Source of the DNA: an uncultured Pelagibacteraceae bacterium
Lineage (GTDB): Bacteria > Pseudomonadota > Alphaproteobacteria > Pelagibacterales > Pelagibacteraceae
Length of the DNA: 64,000 bases
Direction: 5' to 3'
Assembly: GCA_902582315.1 (NCBI GenBank)
Contig: CACHRP010000001.1
Coordinates: 1 to 64,000 of the forward strand
Position numbers and translations under genes: made by a program. The first letter of the stretch is position 1; each line of letters begins with the position of its first letter. Positions 13,379 to 23,434 of the stretch are shown here, in pieces. The notes below the pieces were generated by a model. That model did not search any database, was not told where the DNA came from, and was given only the letters and a program-made list of their open reading frames with translations.

Positions 13379-14470
13379 ATGAAATTAGCCAAATTTAAAA
13401 AACTAAAATTTCAATCTTATAAGCCAGGAAAATACGAAATTCCAAATTTTAAAGAAACTAGAAAAATAATAAAATTATCTGCTAACGAGTCTGCGTTAGG
13501 CGCAAGTCCAAAAGTGAGAGCAATCTTAAGAAAAAATGTAAGCACTTCAAAATATCCAGATTACACCTCTAAATTATTAAGAAAACAAATTTCAATTAAA
13601 TTTAATTGTGATGCCAATAAAGTAATTTGTGGATCCGGGTCTGATGAGATTATTCAAATGCTATGCCAATTATTTTTAAGCAAAGGTGATCAAGTAATTG
13701 TTCCAGAATTTAGTTTTTTAATGTACAGAATTTATTCATCTATTTCAGGTGCTAAAGTAGTTTTTTCAAAAGAGAAAAATTTTAAGATTTCGATAGATAA
13801 TATAATTAATAAAGTGAGTAAAAAAACAAAAATAGTTTTTTTAGCAAATCCTAATAATCCTACAGGCACATACCTTTACAAAAATGAATTAATTAATTTA
13901 AGAAAAAAATTAAGAAAAGATATTTTGTTAGTAATAGATGATGCATATTATGAATATATGAAGGATAATAATTATGCATCAGGATTAAAGATTTTTAAAA
14001 ATTCTAAAAATGTTTTCATATTAAGAACATTTTCGAAAATCTATGGATTAGCAGCTTTAAGAATTGGGTGGGGTTATGGAGATAAAAAAATTATTCAAGC
14101 TTTGAATTTTATTAAACCACCATTTAATGTAAATGAAATTGCACAGTTATGCGCAATTGAGGCTTTAAAAGACAATAAATTTATTAATAAATCAATTAAA
14201 CATAACTTATATTGGAGTAAAAAAATTAAAAAAAGTCTGGAAGAGTTTGATATTTACTCAAATAAAATAAGTGCGAATTTTCTTTTACTTAATTTTAATC
14301 GTTGTAAGCTGACAGCAATTTCAGTTGAAAAAAAATTAGAAAGCAAAGGAATTATACTCAGAGAAATGAATACTTACGGGATTGATAACCATTTGAGATT
14401 AACTATTGGAAATAGCGCAGAAAATAAATTATTTCTCAAAGAGATAACACAAATATTTAAAAATGTTTAA
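13379..14470 (+). CDS. hisC: Histidinol-phosphate / aromatic aminotransferase
   Basis: Fold-type I PLP aminotransferase of the HisC group, 363 residues. LSANESALGASPKV, LANPNNPTGTYL (155-166) and the PLP lysine K220 in RTFSKIYGLAALRIGW are visible. HisC-type enzymes in alphaproteobacteria often also transaminate aromatic amino acids. The 8-base overlap with the prephenate dehydrogenase gene suggests a role in tyrosine/phenylalanine as well as histidine synthesis. Specificity cannot be read from the sequence. Confidence 0.9.
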   Translation: MKLAKFKKLKFQSYKPGKYEIPNFKETRKIIKLSANESALGASPKVRAILRKNVSTSKYPDYTSKLLRKQISIKFNCDANKVICGSGSDEIIQMLCQLFLSKGDQVIVPEFSFLMYRIYSSISGAKVVFSKEKNFKISIDNIINKVSKKTKIVFLANPNNPTGTYLYKNELINLRKKLRKDILLVIDDAYYEYMKDNNYASGLKIFKNSKNVFILRTFSKIYGLAALRIGWGYGDKKIIQALNFIKPPFNVNEIAQLCAIEALKDNKFINKSIKHNLYWSKKIKKSLEEFDIYSNKISANFLLLNFNRCKLTAISVEKKLESKGIILREMNTYGIDNHLRLTIGNSAENKLFLKEITQIFKNV

Positions 14471-15362
14471 AAAAATTTTAATTGTTGGATGTGGCTTAAT
14501 TGGCTCTTCAATTTTAAGAGCTTCAATTAAAAAAAAAATATCAAAAAAAATCTTTATTTTAGAAAAATCAAAAAAACATATAAATCAAATTAAAAAACTA
14601 AGATTCAATTGTGAGGTTTTAAAAGGATCCCAAAAACAAATTCCTAAAATGGATATGATAATAATTTGTACTCATTTAGGCGAGTATTTAAAAATTTTTA
14701 ACAACATAGAAAAATATATTAATAAAAATACAATAGTTACTGATGTTAGTTCAGCAAAGGAAGCAATATTTAGAAAAATAAAACCGAGAATTAAAAAAAA
14801 TATAAGTTGGATTTCAAGCCATCCAATTGCAGGTTCTGAAGTAAGTGGTCCTAAGTTTGGCAACGAAAAATTATTTTCTGATAAATGGTGTGTTTTAATA
14901 AAAGATAGAAATATAAATAAAAAACATATGGAAATTTTATCTAAATTTTGGGTCAAAATTGGATGCAATATAGTTTACATGAATTTAAAAGAACATGATC
15001 ATATTTTTTCAATTACAAGCCATATTCCACACCTTGTTGCATATAATATGGTAAAAACGGCAATGAATTTTGAGAAGAAAAAAAAATCAAATATAGTTAA
15101 ATTTAGTGCAGGCGGTCTGAGAGATTTTACAAGAACTGCAGCCTCAAATGAGATTATGTGGAAGGATATATTTCTCAATAATCATAAAAACATTACTAAG
15201 GGAATTGACCTTTTTTTAAACAATATGCGTCAAATAAAAAAATTAATTAACACAAAAAATGAGAAAAAATTAATTAAAATAATGAAAGAGTCAAAAAAAA
15301 TTCGAAAAAAAATAGTTTCTTCAAAACAAGACGTTAATTTACCTGACTTTGGAAGAAGATAG
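14463..15362 (+). CDS. tyrA: Prephenate (or arogenate) dehydrogenase
   Basis: NAD(P)-dependent oxidative decarboxylase of tyrosine synthesis, 299 residues. The Rossmann motif GCGLIGSS is at residues 9-16, TDVSSAKEAIF and SSHPIAGSEVSGP form the substrate site, and HDHIFSITSHIPH carries the family histidines. There is no ACT domain, so no built-in tyrosine regulation is evident. It overlaps hisC by 8 bases, and its 3' end overlaps the convergent sulfotransferase gene by 24 bases. Confidence 0.92.
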   Translation: MFKKILIVGCGLIGSSILRASIKKKISKKIFILEKSKKHINQIKKLRFNCEVLKGSQKQIPKMDMIIICTHLGEYLKIFNNIEKYINKNTIVTDVSSAKEAIFRKIKPRIKKNISWISSHPIAGSEVSGPKFGNEKLFSDKWCVLIKDRNINKKHMEILSKFWVKIGCNIVYMNLKEHDHIFSITSHIPHLVAYNMVKTAMNFEKKKKSNIVKFSAGGLRDFTRTAASNEIMWKDIFLNNHKNITKGIDLFLNNMRQIKKLINTKNEKKLIKIMKESKKIRKKIVSSKQDVNLPDFGRR

Positions 15363-16874
15363 CGCATTTTCTAAATCTTGAATATAATTTTTAAATTTTG
15401 CAGTACCTTTCAATGAGTCTTTATAAATTGGTTTTCTTGCTTGGCTAAAACTTACAGTTTTAATTGATTTTTTGTTTTTGTAATATTCTAAACACGCATC
15501 TTGCCAATCTAACCCACAAAAAGTAATTATTTCTCTAATTTTGCTTTCGGGATTATTTATTAAGTCTTCATAATTTAGGTCATAAATATCTTTATTAAAA
15601 GAACTCTTCCAATAAGACATTAAATTTAGATAAATATTGTAATAACTTGCTATGTCTTGGGCATTATTGGAAAATAACATTCCTCCCTCAAAATCATTTT
15701 TGTAAATAGACCAACTGTTTTCAAGAGGATCTCTTTTGCAATGAATTATATTTGCATTTGGAAATATTAACTTAATTAAACCTATCCATCTAAAGTTAAG
15801 TGGTGCCTTATCTGTAACAACATCAGAACTTGTCATCTTTTCAATTATAGTTAAATAATTTTCTTTAAATTTTGCAAGATCTTCCTCTACGTTTTGTTGT
15901 TCTTCAAAATTTTCTAGATATCTTCTGAAGTACTGGTCTAAAAATGGTAATTCTCCAGAACCAAAAACTTTATCGTGACTAGATATAATTTGTTCCACTA
16001 AAGATGTTCCTGTTCTAGGCATACCTAAAATAAATATTATTTTTTTTTTATTTTCAGTTATTTGTAAATTTTTTATTTTAGCTTTTTCATGAAAATTTTT
16101 TATTTTCTTAAAAAATTTGATTTCGTTATTAATATCAAATTTTGTTAACTGTTTTTTAATATCATTTGCCATCTTAATATACTCAAAAGATTTTTTGTAT
16201 TCACCTATATCCTCGTATATTTTCCCTAAAGCAAAAGATAAATCTTTTATATTTGATCTATGAAGATTTTTATTTTTTATTTTTTCTTCTAAAGAGGAAA
16301 TATATTTATCACTCTTTTTATATTTTTTTAACATTGCTAGACTTTTATCTGCTCTTGTAAAATCTTTATTAATATCTAAAGTTTTTTGATAATATTTTTC
16401 TGCTTCGTCATATCTTCCTAGAGTTTGAAGAAATGATGCATAATTATAATTTGTCTCTAAAACATTGTCATTAATACTCAAAGCCTTTAAGTAAAGCTTC
16501 TCACTTTCATTTGTATTATTAATTTCATTGTATAAACCAGCAAGATTATTAATAGTATTTATAAATCTTGGGTTTAATTCTAAAACTTTATTAAAATAAC
16601 TTTCTGCTTTGATATAATCTTTTTTTCTGTAATACCCTAATCCAATATTATTTATAAAATTTGTGTTATTTTTACTTCTTTTTAACGCATCATTTAATAG
16701 GTCAATTGATTTATCATATTCACCTTTTGCCTGGTAAGTAAGAGCCAAAAGATTATATAACGCTTCTTGTTTTGGAAATTTTTTAATTAAATAGTTGGTT
16801 TCAAAAATAACCTCGTCATAATGACCAAAATTCATTTTATTTACTAAAATATTAAATTTTTCTTCTAAATTCAT
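15339..16874 (-). CDS. TPR-repeat sulfotransferase-family protein
   Basis: 511 residues in two parts. Residues about 5-240 are tandem TPR helices, for example GRYDEAEKYYQKTLDIN. From about 278 a sulfotransferase domain begins with the PAPS-binding loop GMPRTGTS (284-291), followed by GSGELPFLD and HCKRDPLENSWSIY. The same architecture occurs in many marine alphaproteobacteria. The acceptor (protein tyrosine, glycan or lipid) is unknown. No signal peptide or membrane segment is seen, so it is probably cytoplasmic. It is 4 bases from the NlpC/P60 gene. Confidence 0.85.
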   Translation of the reverse strand: MNLEEKFNILVNKMNFGHYDEVIFETNYLIKKFPKQEALYNLLALTYQAKGEYDKSIDLLNDALKRSKNNTNFINNIGLGYYRKKDYIKAESYFNKVLELNPRFINTINNLAGLYNEINNTNESEKLYLKALSINDNVLETNYNYASFLQTLGRYDEAEKYYQKTLDINKDFTRADKSLAMLKKYKKSDKYISSLEEKIKNKNLHRSNIKDLSFALGKIYEDIGEYKKSFEYIKMANDIKKQLTKFDINNEIKFFKKIKNFHEKAKIKNLQITENKKKIIFILGMPRTGTSLVEQIISSHDKVFGSGELPFLDQYFRRYLENFEEQQNVEEDLAKFKENYLTIIEKMTSSDVVTDKAPLNFRWIGLIKLIFPNANIIHCKRDPLENSWSIYKNDFEGGMLFSNNAQDIASYYNIYLNLMSYWKSSFNKDIYDLNYEDLINNPESKIREIITFCGLDWQDACLEYYKNKKSIKTVSFSQARKPIYKDSLKGTAKFKNYIQDLENALSSSKVR

Positions 16875-16878
16875 TTTT

Positions 16879-17610
16879 TTAAATTTTTATTATTTTTTTT
16901 ACCTTGAGTTTTGCTGTTTCATTAATTAATTCAATAGTTTTTTTTATATTCATTATTAATACTTTTTTTCTAGGTCCATACGCATGAATAAGTTTACTTC
17001 TATCCAGACAAACAGCTACATGACCCTTCCAGTAGATAATATCGCCTCTTGAAAATTTGATTAATTTTTTTTTACCTTTTTTAAAAGATATTTGGTCTTT
17101 TGTATCTCTTGGAAAAAATTTATTATTATAAAGATAGTACAATTGAACAAGTGCCGAGCAGTCTATACCTTTGTATGATTTACCACCCCAGGCATATTTA
17201 CAATTTATAAAAGACTTTAAAATTTTAACAAAATTTCTGTCTTTGTAATTTATTGGTTTAATATCTGTCCTTTTTACCCATTTACCCTTCTCAAATTCTA
17301 TAAATTTTTTTCTTTTCGAAATCATTGGCAATCTACTATTAAATGTAAGAAAGTTTTTTTTTTTATTTTGAGAAAATATTCTAGTTTTTAATCTATTAGT
17401 TTTAAAAATAATTTTTAAGCCTTCTTTAAGTTTTTCGTTTTTAATGTAACCTGAATAATTGTCATTATATGTCTTAATTTTTAACCATCTATTTTTGTTC
17501 TTAATAATTTTTATTTTTTCTCCATATATTATTTGACTTGTAATCTCTGATTTTTTCGATGGTTTTTTATAAATATTTCTTATTAATGATGTTGAAAATA
17601 AATTAGTCAT
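16879..17610 (-). CDS. NlpC/P60 (C40) peptidase with SH3-like region
   Basis: Probable cell-wall gamma-D-glutamyl-diamino acid endopeptidase, 243 residues. Residues 10-120 look like two bacterial SH3-type beta modules, and the C40 domain follows. The catalytic cysteine is C151 in GIDCSALVQ, with histidines at H197 (WKGHVAV) and H209 (LIHAYGP). There is no obvious signal peptide, so it may act on imported muropeptides; the AmpG-like permease gene just upstream, overlapping by 8 bases, fits that idea. Confidence 0.85.
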   Translation of the reverse strand: MTNLFSTSLIRNIYKKPSKKSEITSQIIYGEKIKIIKNKNRWLKIKTYNDNYSGYIKNEKLKEGLKIIFKTNRLKTRIFSQNKKKNFLTFNSRLPMISKRKKFIEFEKGKWVKRTDIKPINYKDRNFVKILKSFINCKYAWGGKSYKGIDCSALVQLYYLYNNKFFPRDTKDQISFKKGKKKLIKFSRGDIIYWKGHVAVCLDRSKLIHAYGPRKKVLIMNIKKTIELINETAKLKVKKIIKI

Positions 17611-18979
17611 TAAGTTTAATTTTATTTTTCATCAGATATAGAAGAATAAGTGATGGAATTACCATTAAAGCTGTAATAATAAAAAATATACCCCAATCAC
17701 CATTTAGCCAATCTACTAATGCACCTGAGGAAGAAGCAAGTGTAGTTCTTCCTGCTGTACCTAAAGAAGCAAGCAGGGCATATTGTGTAGCAGTATAATT
17801 TCTGTCTACTAATAAAGATATAAAAGCAACAAACGCAACTGTTGCAAAAGCAGCTGCCATATCATCTAAAATAACCGCTATTGCAAATAATAAATATGAT
17901 TTATCACTCCATGCTAAAAAAGAAAAAAGAACATTTGTTAATGCCATCAATATTCCTGCCAAAAACATCGATTTTACAACTCCTGACCGAATAGCGAACA
18001 TTCCTCCTAATAAAGTAAAAATTACTGTAGTTATCCAACCAAAAGTTTTTGAATAAAGAGCTATATCGGATTTAGAAAAACCAATTTCTTTATAAAAAAT
18101 TACCGACATTCTTCCTAAAAAAGCTTCTCCAATTTTAAAAAGAAAAATAAAACTTATAATTCCAATAGCTATTCCTTTTCCATTTTTTTTAAAAAAACTT
18201 ATTAAAGGTCCAGAAATAGTCGAAGTAACCCAAGCTAAAATTTTAGTAAATATATTATTATAATTTAATTTACCTAAAATTTTTTCATCTAATTCAAGAT
18301 GAGAATTTTTTATATTAAAAAAATTTCTTTCTTTAATAAATAAAATACCAATATTTAATAAAATTATAATTATACCCAAACCTAAAAAAGATAATTGCCA
18401 ATAATTTTCTAATCCTAAATTTTCTAAAAAATCCGCCAACGTTAAAGCGATTACACCCCCTAATTTATAACCTGACCACCAACCAACCACTGCTACCGCT
18501 GCACCTGCGGCCATAGCTTCTTTTTCCTCATTTTTTATTTGCTCAATTCTCAAAGCATCCACAGTTATATCCTGTGTGGCTGAGGCTAGAGCAATAATTA
18601 ATCCTGCACCAATAACTAGATTTAGATTTTGCACTGGGTTAATAAAGCTCCAGAATATTAATCCGATTAAAATTATTATCTGCATTAAAAAAATCCAAGA
18701 CTTTCTATGACCAATTTTTTTTGTCAAAAAGGGTATCTGAATTCTGTCAATTAATGGTGCCCAAAAATAGTTAAAGGCATAAACTGCAAAAATTAATCCG
18801 GCCCATCCAATAGTAGATCTTGATAAACCTTCTTCTTTTAACCACAAACTTAAACTGCTTCCTATAATTACCCAGGGAAAGCCACTAATGGCTCCTAACA
18901 GTAAAATTTTTAACATTCTCATGTCAAAATAGAATTTTACAGTATCAAAAAATTTTTTTTCTTTTTTTATTTCAATCAT
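17603..18979 (-). CDS. AmpG-like MFS transporter
   Basis: Twelve-helix major facilitator protein, 458 residues, resembling AmpG, the inner-membrane importer of anhydro-muropeptides. MLKILLLGAISGFPWVIIGSSLSLWLKEEG and ASATQDITVDALRIE match the AmpG family (the latter containing the conserved QDITVDA). The frame opens further upstream to 19063, but the ATG at 18979 overlaps the trkH stop as ATGA and removes an implausible extension, so it is preferred. With the adjacent NlpC/P60 enzyme it suggests peptidoglycan recycling. Confidence 0.83.
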   Translation of the reverse strand: MIEIKKEKKFFDTVKFYFDMRMLKILLLGAISGFPWVIIGSSLSLWLKEEGLSRSTIGWAGLIFAVYAFNYFWAPLIDRIQIPFLTKKIGHRKSWIFLMQIIILIGLIFWSFINPVQNLNLVIGAGLIIALASATQDITVDALRIEQIKNEEKEAMAAGAAVAVVGWWSGYKLGGVIALTLADFLENLGLENYWQLSFLGLGIIIILLNIGILFIKERNFFNIKNSHLELDEKILGKLNYNNIFTKILAWVTSTISGPLISFFKKNGKGIAIGIISFIFLFKIGEAFLGRMSVIFYKEIGFSKSDIALYSKTFGWITTVIFTLLGGMFAIRSGVVKSMFLAGILMALTNVLFSFLAWSDKSYLLFAIAVILDDMAAAFATVAFVAFISLLVDRNYTATQYALLASLGTAGRTTLASSSGALVDWLNGDWGIFFIITALMVIPSLILLYLMKNKIKLND

Positions 18980-20421
18980 TTTTTCCAAAAGGATGGTAAA
19001 AATAAAACTAATATAGCAAATAATTCCAGTCTTCCTAATATCATACCCGCACTTAAAATCCATTTAGAAGCATCAGGTAATGTTGAAAAATTTCCATTTG
19101 AGCCAATTACAGACCCAAGTCCCGGACCAACATTAGAAATTGATGTGGCAGCAGCAGAAATCGAGGTTATAAAATCTAAACCAGTTATAGATAGGAGTGC
19201 TGTTATAAAAAAGAAAATCAAAATATATAAGTATATAAAAGAGATAATTGAAGCTAAGAATTTATCATTAACATTATTATTTTCGTACTTTATTACAAAA
19301 ATTCCTCTTGGATAAATAATTTTTTTTAGCTGTGTCATTACAAACTTATATAAAATTTGAACTCGAAATATTTTTATTCCACATGTAGTAGATCCCGCGC
19401 AACCCCCAATAAACATTAAGATTAAAAAATAAAATAACGAAAAACTTCCCCATTGGTCAAACTGACCAGTTACATATCCAGTGCCTGTTAAAATCGATAT
19501 TGAGTTAAAAATTACTGATCTTAAATCTGTTAAACCAAAACTTTCGAGTTTAAAAAATAAATAAATTGAAATTATTAGAATAGATATTATTGTTACTTTT
19601 AAAAAAGTTATCACCTGTGTATCATTTAAAAAAACTTTCCTATTACCATTTAAAAATTTTATATATGCAATAAATGGTATACTTCCTAGTATTATAAATA
19701 AAATTGCAGTTATTTCTATTTTTACATTATTAAAATACCCAATAGATTCATTATAATTTGAGAAACCACCAGTAGCAATTGTTGTCATGGAATGTGTTAA
19801 GCTATCAAAAAAATTCATTCCAAATATTTTATATGCTGCAGCACATATTAAAGTTAACGTAAAATAAATAAAAACTAATTTTAAAGATATTTCTTTAGAA
19901 GAGGGTAAAATTTCGTCAGAAGAATCTGTATTAAGAACTTTAAAAAGAAGCATTCCACCAATATTCATTATAGGCATTAAAGTAATTGCCATTACTATAA
20001 TTCCTATACCCCCAAGCCATTGTAGTAGCGCTCTCCAAAGTAAAATACTTTTAGGTACAATTTCTAAATTTGTTATTACAGTTGAACCTGTTGTAGTAAG
20101 ACCAGACATGCTCTCAAAAAAAGAGTCTGTAAAAGATAAATTCAAATTTGAAAAATAAAAAGGTAAAGCACCAAATATTGCAATTGTAAGCCAGGACAGA
20201 GTAGTCAGAAGAAACGCCTGCTGTAGATCGATTTTTTTATTATAATCTAGATTGGATAAAATAAACAAAACACCAAATACTAGCGTAATTACTGAAGATG
20301 CAATAAAAGAGGAATCAAGTTCAGAAAAAACTAACTGTATTATAATTGGAATAGCCATAAATATTCCAAGGATTATTTGTAGTACACCAATAATGAAAAA
20401 AACTGTTTTATAATTGGACAT
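18976..20421 (-). CDS. trkH: Trk-type potassium uptake protein TrkH
   Basis: Ion-conducting membrane subunit of Trk K+ uptake, 481 residues. The four pore-loop repeats are recognisable from glycine-containing filter segments: SGLTTTGST, MTTIATGGFSNY, ISILTGTGYVTG and ATSISNVGPGLG. GGCAGSTTCGIKIFR lies between the third and fourth. The regulatory NAD-binding subunit TrkA is not in this window. It is divergent from lysK across an 87-bp gap, and its 3' end is coupled to the AmpG-like gene. Confidence 0.92.
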   Translation of the reverse strand: MSNYKTVFFIIGVLQIILGIFMAIPIIIQLVFSELDSSFIASSVITLVFGVLFILSNLDYNKKIDLQQAFLLTTLSWLTIAIFGALPFYFSNLNLSFTDSFFESMSGLTTTGSTVITNLEIVPKSILLWRALLQWLGGIGIIVMAITLMPIMNIGGMLLFKVLNTDSSDEILPSSKEISLKLVFIYFTLTLICAAAYKIFGMNFFDSLTHSMTTIATGGFSNYNESIGYFNNVKIEITAILFIILGSIPFIAYIKFLNGNRKVFLNDTQVITFLKVTIISILIISIYLFFKLESFGLTDLRSVIFNSISILTGTGYVTGQFDQWGSFSLFYFLILMFIGGCAGSTTCGIKIFRVQILYKFVMTQLKKIIYPRGIFVIKYENNNVNDKFLASIISFIYLYILIFFFITALLSITGLDFITSISAAATSISNVGPGLGSVIGSNGNFSTLPDASKWILSAGMILGRLELFAILVLFLPSFWKK

Positions 20422-20508
20422 TTTGTTTGGACATTATTTTATGGTAAATAAATTTCAACACTATAAGAATTAATAAAAACAACCAAATATGTGAATTTTT
20501 GAAAACTT

Positions 20509-22077
20509 GTGATTGATAAAGCCAATTTAGATAAGACAAATGCATGGCCTTTTATTGAGGCAAAAAAAATTCTTAATGAAAGGGAAACATCAATAAAAAA
20601 GAAAGGTAAAATTATATTGCAAACGGGCTATGGCCCTAGCGGACTTCCGCATATTGGTACTTTTGGTGAAGTTGCTAGAACGTCCATGATAGTAAACGCT
20701 CTGGATCAAATTACAGATTTGCCGAAAGAAATTATTACTTTTTCTGATGACATGGATGGTCTTAGAAAAGTTCCAGACAATATCCCTAATGTAAAAAAAT
20801 TAGAGGATAATTTGCATAAACCTTTAACACTTGTTCCAGACCCCTTTGAAAAATATGAAAGTTTCGGTGAGCATAATAATGAGATGCTAAAAAAATTCTT
20901 AGATGAATTTAAGTTTAAGTATACTTTTAAAAGTTCGACTAATCTTTACAAGACAGGTTTTTTTAATGAGACACTCAAACTTATATTGAAAAACTATAAT
21001 GGAATTATGGATATAATAATACCGACACTAGGAAAGGAAAGACAAAAAACTTATTCTCCATTTTTACCTATCTGTCCTAATTCAAAAAAAGTTTTAGAGA
21101 TACCCGTGATAGAGATAGACGAAAAAAATTCAAAAATTATTTTTGATAACAAAGGTAAAAAACTTGAATCAAGTATTTTAGATGGAAATTGTAAATTACA
21201 ATGGAAAGTTGATTGGGCAATGAGATGGTATGCTTTAGATATTGATTTTGAAATGTATGGTAAAGATCTAATTGAGAGCGCAATTTTGTCTACCAAGATT
21301 ATTAATTTGCTCGGAAAAAAATGCCCAAGTGGTTTTGCTTATGAGTTGTTTTTAGACGAAAAAGGTGAAAAAATTTCTAAGTCAAAAGGTAATGGAATAA
21401 CAATTGAGCAATGGTTAGAATATGCATCGCCTGAAAGTTTATCTTTGTTTATGTATCAAAACCCTAAAAGAGCAAAAAAACTATATAAAGAAATAATACC
21501 AAAATCAGTAGATGAATATTTAGACTTTATTGAAAAAGGCAAATCTCAGAATGATCTTCAAATTCTCATGAATCCAGTTTGGCATGTACATAATTCTAAA
21601 ATGCCTAAGGAAAAATATATTATGAGTTTTTCTATGTTGCTTAATCTTGTGGAGACAAGCAATGCAGATAGCAAAGATCTTTTATGGAAATTTGTGAAAA
21701 AATATAAAAAAGATATTTCAGAGAAAAATCAAACCATTTTTAATAACTTAATAGGGTATGCAATCAAATATTTTAATGATGTAATTAAGAAAACTAAAAA
21801 ATATAAAAAGCCTGATAAGGATGAGAAAAATGCCTTAGAGGCTCTGATAAATGCTTTGGATAATTGTAGCGATGACATGAAACCAGAGGATATCCAAACA
21901 AAAATTTATTCTGTTGGAAAAGAAAACGGTTACAAAGAAAATTTACGTGATTGGTTCAAATTAATTTATGAGGTTGTTTTTGGAGTTGAAAATGGTCCAA
22001 GGATGGGTTTTTTTATAAGTTTTTTTGGAGTTAACGAAACTAAAAATCTAATAAAACAAAAAATAAATAATGTTTGA
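20509..22077 (+). CDS. lysK: Lysyl-tRNA synthetase, class I
   Basis: Charges tRNA-Lys using the class I fold, found in archaea and many alphaproteobacteria and unrelated to the class II enzyme of most bacteria. 522 residues. The HIGH-type motif PHIG is at residues 47-50 and the KMSKS-type motif KISKSKG is near residue 288. The start is GTG; an in-frame TGA lies a few codons upstream, so no longer start is possible. The 3' end overlaps pyrD by 8 bases. Confidence 0.94.
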   Translation: MIDKANLDKTNAWPFIEAKKILNERETSIKKKGKIILQTGYGPSGLPHIGTFGEVARTSMIVNALDQITDLPKEIITFSDDMDGLRKVPDNIPNVKKLEDNLHKPLTLVPDPFEKYESFGEHNNEMLKKFLDEFKFKYTFKSSTNLYKTGFFNETLKLILKNYNGIMDIIIPTLGKERQKTYSPFLPICPNSKKVLEIPVIEIDEKNSKIIFDNKGKKLESSILDGNCKLQWKVDWAMRWYALDIDFEMYGKDLIESAILSTKIINLLGKKCPSGFAYELFLDEKGEKISKSKGNGITIEQWLEYASPESLSLFMYQNPKRAKKLYKEIIPKSVDEYLDFIEKGKSQNDLQILMNPVWHVHNSKMPKEKYIMSFSMLLNLVETSNADSKDLLWKFVKKYKKDISEKNQTIFNNLIGYAIKYFNDVIKKTKKYKKPDKDEKNALEALINALDNCSDDMKPEDIQTKIYSVGKENGYKENLRDWFKLIYEVVFGVENGPRMGFFISFFGVNETKNLIKQKINNV

Positions 22078-23119
22078 AAAAATACGAGGATTAATTTTTA
22101 AATTAGACCCTGAAACAGCGCATAATTTGGCCATTAAAGCCTTAAAGTTCAATTATATTCCAAATAAAACAGTTCAAAAAAATAAAATTCTTGAATTGGA
22201 TATCTTTGGAAAAAAAATACCAAATCCTATTGGTATTGCAGCAGGTTTTGACAAAGATGCTGAGGTATATAACTCTTTGTTTAAATTGGGATTTGGTTTT
22301 GTTGAAGTTGGAACAGTCACCCCGCTCAAGCAGTATGGTAATCCAAAACCAAGAGTATTTAGACTTGAAGAAGATGAAGCTTTGATAAATAGATTAGGGT
22401 TTAATAATTCGGGTTCTGACAAGGTGAGAGCAAGAATATTATCAAATTCACCAAAGGGACTTTTAGGAATAAATATTGGACCCAATAAAGATACAAAAGA
22501 CCGAGTAAAAGACTATTTAGAAGGTTTAAGAAAATTTCATGATATTGGCGATTATTTAACAGTTAATATTTCATCTCCAAATACTGAAAATTTAAGGAGC
22601 TTTCATAAAGATGAAGAGTTAGATGAACTTCTCAAAGAAATTCAAGCTGAAAAGACTAAATTGAAAACAAATGTACCTATTGCCTTAAAAATTTCTCCAG
22701 ATATCGAAAATAAAAGTATAGATAGAATATGTGAAATTTTAACTAATAATAAAATTAAAACAGTAATCATCTCAAACTCGACTGATAGAACAAGAGAAAA
22801 TTTGAAAAATATTAACAAATTAGAAAAAGGAGGACTATCAGGCAAACCACTTGAAAATAAATCAAATTTTCTAATTAACGAATTTTTTAAAAATTTAAAA
22901 TCAGATATTACAATTATTGGAGTTGGAGGAATTGATAGCGGTAGATCAGTTTACGAAAAAATAATAAATGGTGCAAAACTTGTTCAACTTTATACTGGAA
23001 TGGTTTTTAAAGGTCCAAATATAGTATCTAAAATAAATGATGAATTGATAGAAATAATAAAAAAAACAGGTGTAAATAATATTTCTGAATTAGTAGGTTC
23101 TAAAAATAAACTTGACTGA
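22070..23119 (+). CDS. pyrD: Dihydroorotate dehydrogenase (quinone), class 2
   Basis: FMN-dependent membrane-associated enzyme of pyrimidine synthesis, 349 residues. The N-terminal helix (MFEKIRGLIFKLDPETAHNLAIKAL) is the class 2 membrane/quinone segment. PIGIAAGFDKDAEV, GFGFVEVGTVTPLKQYGNPKPRVFRL, NISSPNTENLR (with the catalytic serine) and IIGVGGIDSG (FMN phosphate) are all present. It is translationally overlapped by lysK. Confidence 0.95.
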   Translation: MFEKIRGLIFKLDPETAHNLAIKALKFNYIPNKTVQKNKILELDIFGKKIPNPIGIAAGFDKDAEVYNSLFKLGFGFVEVGTVTPLKQYGNPKPRVFRLEEDEALINRLGFNNSGSDKVRARILSNSPKGLLGINIGPNKDTKDRVKDYLEGLRKFHDIGDYLTVNISSPNTENLRSFHKDEELDELLKEIQAEKTKLKTNVPIALKISPDIENKSIDRICEILTNNKIKTVIISNSTDRTRENLKNINKLEKGGLSGKPLENKSNFLINEFFKNLKSDITIIGVGGIDSGRSVYEKIINGAKLVQLYTGMVFKGPNIVSKINDELIEIIKKTGVNNISELVGSKNKLD

Positions 23120-23152
23120 GTAATTTTCAACGCATATACATTCTTAGATTTT

Positions 23153-23434
23153 ATGTCGAAAAAATGTGAATTAACTGGAAAAATACCTTTAAAGGGACAT
23201 AAGGTAAGTCACGCTAATAATAAAACTAAAAGAAGATTTCTACCAAACCTGAAAAAAGTAAGATTCAAGAGTGAAATGCTAAATAAAAGTTTAAAACTTA
23301 CTGTTTCAAACTCTGGAATACGATCAGTTGATAAAAAAGGAAGTTTTGACCAATTTATAAAATCAGCAAAAACAAAAAATCTTTCTTTCAGATTAAAGAA
23401 AATTAAAAAAACTTTATTAAATAAATCAGCTTGA
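23153..23434 (+). CDS. rpmB: 50S ribosomal protein L28
   Basis: L28, 93 residues. It begins [33 protein letters not shown], where the CELTGK start, the [10 protein letters not shown] block and the later [17 protein letters not shown] are diagnostic. The zinc-binding form has two CxxC pairs; only one cysteine remains, so this is a zinc-independent type. It is 33 bases after pyrD and overlaps the next gene as TGATG. Confidence 0.97.
   Translation: MSKKCELTGKIPLKGHKVSHANNKTKRRFLPNLKKVRFKSEMLNKSLKLTVSNSGIRSVDKKGSFDQFIKSAKTKNLSFRLKKIKKTLLNKSA

Noticed and set aside
17603..19063. Longer AmpG-like protein starting at 19063
   Set aside because: The extra 28 residues lie inside trkH and are cysteine-rich with no similarity to AmpG; the ATG at 18979 in an ATGA overlap fits the operon.
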